Below are positions 9,298 through 17,192 of a stretch of 64,000 nt of DNA, in pieces. Source of the stretch: Bryopsis sp. KO-2023 (lineage: Eukaryota > Chlorophyta > Ulvophyceae > Bryopsidales > Bryopsidaceae); contig BSYQ01000006.1 in the NCBI GenBank assembly GCA_030272585.1, forward strand, positions 3,311,001-3,375,000. Direction: 5' to 3'. How positions within the stretch are numbered: the first letter of the stretch is position 1; each line of letters starts with the position of its first letter. Position numbers and translations under genes: made by a program. The notes beneath the pieces are model-generated. The model did no database searches. It saw only the letters and a list, made by a program, of their open reading frames with translations, and was not told the DNA's origin.

Positions 9298-12200
9298 GGG
9301 TTACGCCACCCAGCTTCTTTAGGCGTGTTTTTTTGGAATTTGCAGAGCTTGGATGATTCAAAATTTGATGAGGTTACTCACGCTATTTCGGGTTTTGACT
9401 TTATTGGTTTCTGTGAGTTGGGGGACTGGGAATTATTAACTTCTTTACAGGGGTACTCTTTTCACTTTTCTCATAGAATCTCGGAGCATCGCCGTAGTGG
9501 GGGTGTTGGCCTTTTGGTGAAGAATTCTCAATGGTTCTCTTATGAAATTTTGGAGGATCATAATATCCAGGGTTTTGTTATTTGGGTCAAGGTTTCAATA
9601 GGGGCTCGGGTTTTTTTTCTGGGGGTTGTTTACATTCCCCATTCCTCTTCGTCTTATTATGATGTTAGTTTGTGGGATCGGCTACGTGCCTCGATTACTA
9701 CTTTTTCTCTTCAGGTTAATGGTTCTGTGCTGGTGTTTGGAGATTTCAATGCTCGATTGGGGGATTTGTTTGATGGAGAACCTGAAGGAGCTTTTGCTTG
9801 TCGAGGCTCCTTAGACCCTCATGGACATAATATCAATGGGAGACATTTATGTGAGACATGTATGTTAACTGGCCTTCGAGTTATGAATGGCCGAATAGCA
9901 GGTGATTTATTGGGGGAGTGTACGTTCTGTTCTCAATCCTCTGGGTCGATTTCAGTTTTAGATTTCTTTATTGGGTCTCAGAATTTTTGGGAGTTTTCTC
10001 CAGTTTTACGGGTTGCCGATGAATGGTCTGTTTCTGACCACAAGTGGATTTCTTTACGGTGGTTGATTGATGCCGTGGGTGGTTGTGTACAGCCCCCGCG
10101 GCGAGTAATTTGGTCTAAGGATAGTCCTGATAGGTTTTGGGAAGGTTTTTCGGTTAAATTGCCACTCATTTTGCAAGCTATTCGGGAGTCGTCTACAGTT
10201 GACGAGGCTTTTTTGGCTCTTAAGACTCATGTGGATAGTTTACTGACATGGGGCTCCCAGAAATCTTCTCGATGCCAACCTTGGTTTGATAGGGACTGTT
10301 ATCATGCACGCCAAGTCTACCGTCGTGCTTGCAGAACTAATGGTGGATCAGATTATGCACGGGTTTTGCGTAATCGGTTTTATTCGTTGCTGCGGACTAA
10401 GAGGAAAGCGTATTCTTCCTCTCAAGGTAAAAGGATGACCTCATTATACTATGAGGACCCCAAACGTTTTTTCCGCCTTTTTTATCCCCGAAATCGCTCT
10501 GGTTGTGAGAGAAACTGTATTTCCTTACTTGAGTGGGAGCAATATTATAAAACTTTTTTTAGTCCTATGAGTGATTTGAGGGATTTTCGAACCGATTCTA
10601 CTGGGTTTTTTCCTCCTGATGTGGTTATGTCCCCTTCTCAATTACTTTCTTTGTCTAGGCCAGTTGAGATTGAGGAGATTAATAGTGCTATTTTGAAGTT
10701 AAAACATGGTCGGGCTTCCGGTCATGATCTTTGGCCATCTACTCTCTTTAGAAATGATTGCGAGCCTCTGAGATTAGCTTGGTGTGAAGTACTATCTACC
10801 CTTTTTTCTAGATGTTTACAAGAGGAAGCAGTTCCATTTTCCTGGTTATTAGGTGAACTTGTTCCAGTCTATAAAGGCAAAGGTAGTCGCCTTGATCCCT
10901 CCAGTTTTAGGCCGTTGACTATTAGTCCTCATATATACAAGCTTTTTGCTTATGTACTTTTGAATCGTGTCCAAGATCCCTTTTCTACGATTAGACATGT
11001 TTGTCAAGGGGGTTTTGGTAAATTTTGCTTACCGGAATTTTTTGTCTTCTCGGTTTGGGCTCTTATTTTTCTGTCAAAAAAATCTAAGAAGGGGTTAATT
11101 TTAATCTTCTTAGATTTATTAAAAGCCTTTGATCGAGTTTCTCATCCCCATCTCTTTTTTGAGTTAGCAAGGACTGGGGTGCCAGACAAGATTTTGAAGG
11201 TTTTGGCTTTTATTTATGCGAATGCTATATCTCGAGTTCGATGTACTTCTGGTGTTTCGAATAATTTTATTCAAGGTAGAGGGGTACGTCAGGGTTGTCC
11301 TCTTAGTCCGGAATTATATAAGGCTTATCATGATAATTTGATTCGTGCTATTGAACATTCTGGGATTAGACCTATTTCTTTTGATAATGTATGTATTCCG
11401 GCGTTAGCGTTTGCTGATGATACTATGATTCCGATTCAGTATACGGAAGATTTGAATTGTCTTAATGACGCTTTAGCGGGTTGTTCTGCTAGTTGGGGGA
11501 TTGCTGAGAACGTTTCGAAAAGGGGTGTGGTGGTGATTAACTTTCCTAATGTTCATGGAGTACAGATTGGTGATTCTTTTATAACGGCTACTAAAACTTT
11601 TCGCTATTTAGGGGTTTTTTTTGGTACTGGGTCAAACATTTTCTTACCGCACTTTCAACATATTGGTCGTAAAATGTCTTCTTCTCTTGGATTGCTTTAT
11701 AGTCATTTGTCGAAACATAAAATTGAAGATCCTCGGGTTAAATATAATTTGTTTAAACAATTCGTTTTTGGTTCAATAAATTTTGGGAGTGCTATTTGGT
11801 ATTTGTTTTTGACTAAAGGACAGAGGGATTCGCTCGAGCGGTCTCATTTGGCTTTTTTACGGTTTTGTTTAAATTTGCCTCGGCGTGCTCCCACGGAGGT
11901 GTTATATGCGGATATGGGGACTTACCCTTTAGAGTTTTTTTTTAGGCGTCTAATTTTTAGATTCTGGAATAAACTTTTTTCTCTTCCTGAGGAACATCCA
12001 TCTAAGGCTATTTTTAATAGTCTTTTGGATGAACATAGGTGTGGTTCGTCTTGGGTGGTCAGGGTTGAGTCTTTGGTGAAAGAGCACTTAATTTCTTTTT
12101 CTGGAAAGAGCATTATTGATATTAGGCTGTGGTCTTCTAATTTTAAGAATCATTTTTCGAGGTTGACTTTTTCGTCGGAGAAGTCCCATGTTCGATATTT

Positions 12201-12594
12201 TTTTAGTCAAATCAAACGGAATATTCGATTCTTGGATTGCCTTTCTGTCCTTTCGACAAGTTCTCTGCGAAAAATTTATTGTGCCTTTCGGGCGGGGGTT
12301 CATGGTCTTCAGGTAGATTCGGGTCGGTTACAACATCCTCTTGTGGTGCGGGAATTACGATTCTGCAGGGTATGTGGTTTTGGGGTAGTGGAGGATGAGT
12401 TCCATTTTCTTTATGTGTGTCCGGCATATAATTTTTTGCGTATTCGCTGGTCAGAGTTTTTCCGTTGTCGCAATCTTTTCTTTCTCTTCAATAGGGTTGA
12501 TCAGATTAAGGTTGCACGTATGTTGAAGGATTTTTTCCTCTTACGGAGGGCTGTCTTGTGTATTCGGGAGAACAATGCTGCGGGTTCTTCTTAA
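9298..12594 (+). CDS. LINE-A ORF2: AP-endonuclease and reverse transcriptase
   Basis: About 1090 residues ending at TAA 12592-12594. The frame is the same as ORF1, and the endonuclease starts at once: VFFWNLQSLDD, then FCELGDWE, FGDFNARLG and the SDHKW motif. The RT shows FLDLLKAFDRVSHP, GRGVRQGCPLSPELYK and the FADD active site (ALAFADDTMIP). Near the end is a C-x2-C ... H-x4-C knuckle (FCRVCGFG ... FHFLYVCPAY), common in L1/Tad-type elements. The protein nicks target DNA and primes reverse transcription there. No ATG exists upstream of the endonuclease; the first in-frame Met is far inside it, so translation must come from UAG read-through, a non-AUG start or re-initiation. Confidence 0.92.
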   Translation, partial: GLRHPASLGVFFWNLQSLDDSKFDEVTHAISGFDFIGFCELGDWELLTSLQGYSFHFSHRISEHRRSGGVGLLVKNSQWFSYEILEDHNIQGFVIWVKVSIGARVFFLGVVYIPHSSSSYYDVSLWDRLRASITTFSLQVNGSVLVFGDFNARLGDLFDGEPEGAFACRGSLDPHGHNINGRHLCETCMLTGLRVMNGRIAGDLLGECTFCSQSSGSISVLDFFIGSQNFWEFSPVLRVADEWSVSDHKWISLRWLIDAVGGCVQPPRRVIWSKDSPDRFWEGFSVKLPLILQAIRESSTVDEAFLALKTHVDSLLTWGSQKSSRCQPWFDRDCYHARQVYRRACRTNGGSDYARVLRNRFYSLLRTKRKAYSSSQGKRMTSLYYEDPKRFFRLFYPRNRSGCERNCISLLEWEQYYKTFFSPMSDLRDFRTDSTGFFPPDVVMSPSQLLSLSRPVEIEEINSAILKLKHGRASGHDLWPSTLFRNDCEPLRLAWCEVLSTLFSRCLQEEAVPFSWLLGELVPVYKGKGSRLDPSSFRPLTISPHIYKLFAYVLLNRVQDPFSTIRHVCQGGFGKFCLPEFFVFSVWALIFLSKKSKKGLILIFLDLLKAFDRVSHPHLFFELARTGVPDKILKVLAFIYANAISRVRCTSGVSNNFIQGRGVRQGCPLSPELYKAYHDNLIRAIEHSGIRPISFDNVCIPALAFADDTMIPIQYTEDLNCLNDALAGCSASWGIAENVSKRGVVVINFPNVHGVQIGDSFITATKTFRYLGVFFGTGSNIFLPHFQHIGRKMSSSLGLLYSHLSKHKIEDPRVKYNLFKQFVFGSINFGSAIWYLFLTKGQRDSLERSHLAFLRFCLNLPRRAPTEVLYADMGTYPLEFFFRRLIFRFWNKLFSLPEEHPSKAIFNSLLDEHRCGSSWVVRVESLVKEHLISFSGKSIIDIRLWSSNFKNHFSRLTFSSEKSHVRYFFSQIKRNIRFLDCLSVLSTSSLRKIYCAFRAGVHGLQVDSGRLQHPLVVRELRFCRVCGFGVVEDEFHFLYVCPAYNFLRIRWSEFFRCRNLFFLFNRVDQIKVARMLKDFFLLRRAVLCIRENNAAGSS

Positions 12595-12994
12595 ACATGA
12601 TGCTGCTCGAGTTCCGACTCGGGCTTCCTTGGGTTCGGCGGGCTATGACCTTTACTCGCCCCAGGATTATGTTATTCCAGCTTGGAATAACGGTCTGGTT
12701 GATATGGGTGTGGCGGTTGAAATCCCTCAAGGTTATTATGGTCGGTTGGAAATTCGTTCGGGTCTCTGTGCCAGGTTCAAGTTATTTCTGGGTGCTGGGG
12801 TTATTGACAGTGACTATAGGGGTTCTTTGATTGCGGTTCTTTTTAACTTCTCCTCTGAAGATTTTTACATTAAAGCGGGTGATAGGGTGGTTCAATTACT
12901 TTTGGAAAAAATTGTTACTCCTCAAGTAATTATTGCAGATTCTTTGTCCCTTACGGATCGTGGTTTGGGTAGTTTTGGGTCTACCGGCAGTTAG
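12575..12994 (+). CDS. dUTPase encoded by LINE-A
   Basis: A 139-residue trimeric-type dUTPase starting at the ATG at 12575, overlapping the end of ORF2 by 20 bases in the +1 frame. All five family motifs are present in order: AGYDLYS; GRLEIRSGLCAR; GAGVIDSDYRGS (catalytic Asp and substrate-binding Tyr); GDRVVQLLLEKI; and RGLGSFGSTG. The enzyme hydrolyses dUTP to dUMP and pyrophosphate, lowering uracil incorporation during DNA synthesis. The frame is intact to a TAG, which argues for retained function. Termination-reinitiation at the overlapping start/stop is a plausible translation route. dUTPases are known in some retroviruses and LTR elements; in a LINE it is unusual. Confidence 0.93.
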   Translation: MLRVLLKHDAARVPTRASLGSAGYDLYSPQDYVIPAWNNGLVDMGVAVEIPQGYYGRLEIRSGLCARFKLFLGAGVIDSDYRGSLIAVLFNFSSEDFYIKAGDRVVQLLLEKIVTPQVIIADSLSLTDRGLGSFGSTGS

Positions 12995-13083
12995 TGCCTG
13001 ATGCTCTGTGTTTTTTGTTTTTTTTGTTTTTGTTTGTTTTTTGGTTCCAAACATTCGTCTGTTCACATTGGTGTACATTTTTC

Positions 13084-13136
13084 CGCAATAGAAGCTGGGT
13101 GGCTTCTTCGCGTGTAATTATGTTATGTTATGTTAT
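13084..13136 (+). promoter_or_regulatory. LINE-A 3'-terminal hairpin, TGTAAT box and tandem tail
   Basis: An AGAAGC/GCTTCT stem with loop TGGGTG, flanked by CGC/GCG, is followed by GTGTAAT and four TTATG-type repeats. The hairpin plus TGTAAT plus short tandem tail recurs, with other stem sequences, at the 3' ends of LINE-B and LINE-C. It is likely the RNA structure recognised by the RT. Confidence 0.65.
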
Positions 13137-13148
13137 GTTCGAGTCTTT
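13137..13148 (+). repeat. LINE-A right target-site duplication
   Basis: GTTCGAGTCTTT, identical to 7760-7771. Confidence 0.85.
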
Positions 13149-13329
13149 GTGAATGCGTTGTAATACCACATTGTCAAGTTCCAATTGAATCAACCTGAAG
13201 TTCACAGCTTTTTTCTCCTACACTAATGCGTTTGTCACACTTGGCGACAAGTTCGCGGCCACGCTTACGGCAGTTGTGGGAACAAAAAAAAAACAAGGGC
13301 CCCTGCAACAACACCGAAAGAGAGTGAAG

Positions 13330-14719
13330 ATGGTGTCTCAAACCTTCGTGCTGGTATCCTTGATCGGTCTCCTGCTTCCTGCTGGCTTTGCCAGTGGACG
13401 GCGACTCATGGACGGCATGAGCAACGGGTCTGGCTGCCCGAAAACTCACCCACTCGTCGGTGTGGAGAAGGAGCTCACCACGATTTTTCATGAGGTGGGC
13501 ACTAATTTCCGTGCACGCCGTCTTTTGGATGCGACAACCCGTGTCGAAAAGTGCAGGATCCAACTGCAGGTTGTGTTTTGAACTGAACAGGTCTCGGGGA
13601 CTCTGAAGGTTGTAGACGACTGCACTGTGGACGTCACGAACTTCAAGTATGGTTGCTCTTTCCGCGTGTACCGTATAGAGCGACTCCTTTCACACATCCT
13701 GTCGCAGCACAAGTGGATCTTTTGGCTCCGTTGACGTTGTTATGTTCGTCAGGTACGACGGCCTTGGTCCAGCGGTGTTCTGGTACGGAGCGAGCAGCAA
13801 GGAGGGCTTGGAGTGAGTGAAATGAACTACACCCGAGCTTTCGATTAGGATTGCCACCCTGCATCATCTCTTGGCCCCCAGGAGCATACTAATTTTCAAT
13901 TTTCCCCGCCCAAATTTTTTTTTGGTTCAAAAAGAAAGAGACTGTGGCCCCAACTCATTATAAGGCTTGGAACACAAAATTGATTTCTCTCTACTGCTTG
14001 TGAATTCTGTGGAATCGCCTATTGGTTTCTTGGATGCGGCCCTTTTGTGGTCCAAAAATTCTCTTATGAAAAACGTTTTGGCCCTTTTGTGGCTGAAAAA
14101 CGTTTGGGCCCCCCAGTCATCTGTCAATGGGAACTCATGCAAAGTTCTGAGAGATGCCGAAACATTTGAATTCAAAATATCTATCAAGTCAGCTTTTGTG
14201 AACTGAACTCCTCATTAAACGATCGTTTTCAGGGAGCCATCAGCTATCAATTTCGGAGAGCTTCCAGAAGGGGAGTCACATAACGGAACTTCATTGTCCT
14301 TGCGGCTTCCAGGGGGGGCTAGCTGGGATGATTCCTCGGTTTTGTCAGTATGGTAAGAGCTTCTCAGTGCATTTGCATTTGATATCCTTCAATGAGGAAC
14401 ATCCGGTGCACAATGCATCAACATCATGATCACATGCATGCAAGTACAAATGAGCATGCAAGAGATGCAGCCTATTAATGGTCAACTGAGCCGGGTACTG
14501 ACTCCAAGGTTTAGATCATGCTTCGTGAAAAAACCTTCTCGTAAAAATCAGAAAACTAGTGAGATGACACAGTTTACATCCTCACGTTGCACCACTCCAT
14601 TATTATTATTGTTATGCTTGTAATTATTTATTTATTTATTAATTATAATAGCTATCCTTCATGTGTGTAGGTGTGTGCTTTTTGCGATAGACTTCGGCAG
14701 CGCAAACTTAAAAGATTAA
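13330..14719 (+). CDS. Small secreted DM13-domain protein
   Basis: Exons 13330-13494, 13591-13646, 13753-13812, 14233-14352 and 14671-14719 (stop TAA) join in frame to about 149 residues. A signal peptide (FVLVSLIGLLLPAGFASG) is followed by one complete DM13 domain: FHE/VSGTLKVVDDCTVDVTNF, then KYDGLGPAVFWYGA, LRLPGGASWDD and VLSVWC with a DFGSA ending. DM13 domains occur in extracellular or membrane proteins and have been proposed to act in redox or adhesion; the function is not established. The domain is usually part of larger proteins, whereas here it is essentially the whole mature protein. The LINE-A insertion lies 180 bp upstream and may affect its promoter. Confidence 0.8.
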
Positions 14720-15283
14720 ATAATCACGAGTCATGTCTGCATGGGTAAAAATATAATAATGCCTCCTTGGGACATGGTTTGGTTTTGCATGGCTGGGAAG
14801 ACGTGGTAGGATTCGATTGCACCTGTTTTGTGTGGATGGGGGAGATTTCGTTTTTCATAAAACTCAATGTCACAACCCCTCAAAAATTTAGCTTAAGTAT
14901 GCATGACAAGAAAACTGATGAAAGTTTGTCGGAATGTTTTTGTTCCCGACTCCGTGAAATGAACTCGAAGTTAATGCTTTCGTTCGTGACTTGCTTGTGG
15001 GATGGCTCTTGTTTTGTGGATGGCCTAATGTACAATGTGTTGTGTAATCGCCTCAATGTTACTTTGTGTGACAGTAAGCACAACACCAGTCATGTATATA
15101 TATCCAGTTTTGATCCCTTGACAAAATCTGACCAAACAGCACAAGAACAACGAACCGGATTTGTTTGACTTGATGAATGCACATTAGAATGTAATGCACC
15201 AGGATATATGTATCTATTTATAGATATATGGGCCAGTGGGGCAGTGTATATGTTGCCAAAAATTACTATGGAGGACCACCAGG

Positions 15284-15332
<49 letters not shown>

Positions 15333-15650
15333 TGGTTCCTGCGACTTCCTCAGTTTTTTCAACAGAAGATAAGAAGCAGAATCAATCTCCACCAAAATTA
15401 CCAATGATTTCGTTAAATCGTCAAACATTGCACTACAAAGGGTTTCACACATGCATCAAAACCTTGATTTCTATCCTAAACGCCAATTCTAGACAGCAGA
15501 CAGATGCCCAATGTCCAACGCTGTCTTCCCACACATAAACTCTATAACACCAATATCAGAAGTACCACCACTGCATCCACTCAAATGACAGTACTGCACA
15601 TCATCTTCAATATTGCTACACGAGAAACGTACGCGATACGTTTCCACACA
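14720..15650. other. Intergenic DNA with a (TA)n tract
   Basis: No coding exon recognised. A (TA)n microsatellite lies at about 15283-15329. The region separates the convergent DM13 and hydrolase genes, so it probably holds both 3' UTRs. Confidence 0.5.
15283..15329. repeat. (TA)n microsatellite
   Basis: About 45 bases of nearly perfect alternating T and A. Confidence 0.95.
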
Positions 15651-16966
15651 TCAGAACTCCAGCCGATGTCTGACAGGCCTGTAATCGTACTTGGACCCAT
15701 CTCGGCGAATGTGTCCAATGCCAGGAAAATCGACATGGAAAGTGGCAGACATTTTCCCTGACCGTGTCAATTCTTCAAGAAGAGCAAAGCGTGTCTCAAT
15801 GGCTTTTGTGGCATTCATATCGGAATCGTGAGCCCACTCAGGTTGTGGGATGCTGATGTACTCATTCAACACTGCGTCGGCAGTATACAGCAGACTGGAA
15901 TTTCCGCTTCTGCAGGAACAGGCCATCAAACAAGAAACAAACAGAAAAACAGTAAGAACTAAAAAAAAAAAGAAAAAGGAAAAAAAAAGGGGGTAGGAAA
16001 GGGTAGGATGAACTGTGGTGAATTCCTAGACGCAAAAAAACAAAACAGAGCCAGAGCTTATGACCTAAACAACCACCTACTTGATGTCAAATCCAGCCAT
16101 TCCAGGTGTATGACCCGACAAGTCCTTCGAGGTGATTCCAGGAACCAATTCCTCGCCAAACTCAAACAAGGTGAGAGAATCAGAAATCTTGTCCAAGCTG
16201 TCCTTTGCCACGTCCAGCAGTAATTGTTTCAAATCTTCGTCGGCAACATTTTCCAAATCATCTAACGTAGCATCCTTCCAGAAATCGTGTTCCGCACGGC
16301 TAATGAAATACCGAGCCTTTGGGAAGGCGGGCGGGCCGTCAGGAGTCGAAATCCCACCAATGTGATCAACGTGTGCGTGGCTTATCAGCACCGTGTCGAT
16401 CTCAATGAAATCGATGTCTGCCGCCGCCAAGTTACCAATCAGTCTTCCAACGGTGGGCTGGAACAAGTTGCTGGATCCTGTGTCGATCAACACTTTGTTT
16501 TTCCCGGTGTCCAGAAACAGGATGTTGTTTGCTAGAACCATGGCGTCCAACGATTCGAAATTACGCTTCATGACGTTTTCGAGCGCTGGTTTGGGGATCG
16601 TCGAGACTAAGCCTTGTGGGGGGAATACGAAAGCTCCGTCGCTGACGATGGTAGCCTCAAAGTCCCCAATCGTGAAGTGGTAGTATCCACAGTTGGGCCT
16701 CGTTGCAAGGTGCAACGTGCCGCTCCAACCGCAAGCACCACAAGGAAACACCTTTCCGTCAGGAAAACACAGAGATTTCAACGCCTGTATTTCAACGCCC
16801 CTCCTTTCCACAGCCTGCACCCGCCTCTGTCACGACGGGAGGAATTCTGAAGGAAGGAACTCACCCAATCAATGGAAAACGCATTGTTGCTCTTCCTCTG
16901 TCCAGTGTCGGGAAAAGAAGCAGCCACTACTGGCTTTATCCTTGTGTGTCGGAAGCGAGTCGTCAT
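15651..16966 (-). CDS. Metallo-beta-lactamase-fold hydrolase
   Basis: Minus-strand exons 16966-16865, 16751-16081 and 15909-15651 join in frame (phases 0, 2) to about 343 residues. Splice sites are GTGAGT/AG with a CTGAC branch-like site, and GTAGGT/CTGCAG. The MBL core shows [13 protein letters not shown], a zinc-binding HAHVDH motif ([11 protein letters not shown]) about 160 residues in, and the later metal-ligand loop SGHTPGM. The last exon supplies the third metal region (TADAVLNEY, then [10 protein letters not shown]) and the [11 protein letters not shown] ending seen in bacterial-type MBL proteins. The start is the ATG at 16966; the first 18 residues are basic and could be an organelle-targeting peptide. 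Substrate is unknown. It is divergent from chorismate synthase with about 226 bp between starts. Confidence 0.82.
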
Positions 16967-17192
16967 GTTCCTTCTGACGCGATCAATCGAAATCTTCGAC
17001 AAATCCCTCCCGCATGCAGTCGCGTCGATCCTGTGCTTTGGTTTGATTCATGGAATCGGATTTTTCCAAACTTGTACGGCACTTCAATTTCATTACTTTC
17101 GTCTTTCTGGACGGTTGGGTTTAGTTTTACGCGCGCGTCAAAGAGTCGCTCGTCCGTGGACTCCAGTTCCCGATCCGTTTGGTAGTGTTGTG
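16967..17192. promoter_or_regulatory. Divergent promoter region, hydrolase / chorismate synthase
   Basis: 226 bp between the chosen start codons of two head-to-head genes. The plus-strand frame of chorismate synthase is open through it, with an ATG at 16965 that overlaps the hydrolase ATG, so part could encode a longer N-terminus. No clear TATA element seen. Confidence 0.4.

Larger units (their letters stand above)
7772..13136 (+). mobile_element. LINE-A: complete non-LTR retrotransposon with dUTPase
   Basis: A full-length element of about 5.4 kb. In order: nine tandem 47-48 bp units (5' UTR), ORF1, a single in-frame UAG, ORF2 (AP-type endonuclease, reverse transcriptase, C-terminal Cys/His knuckle), an overlapping dUTPase ORF, a 3' UTR with hairpin, TGTAAT and a (TTATG)4-like tail. 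It is bounded by the 12-bp duplication GTTCGAGTCTTT. All ORFs are intact and the target-site duplications are identical, so the insertion is young. An ORF1 of this type plus an endonuclease/RT with a C-terminal CCHC motif fits an L1-like or related clade. It sits 180 bp upstream of the DM13 gene. Confidence 0.9.

Noticed and set aside
13570..13590. A possible 21-base ultrashort intron in the DM13 gene
   Set aside because: Joining CATGAG at 13494 to GTCTCG at 13591 removes a 96-base intron and restores the conserved DM13 start (FHEVSGTL). The extra residues kept by the short-intron model do not fit the domain.
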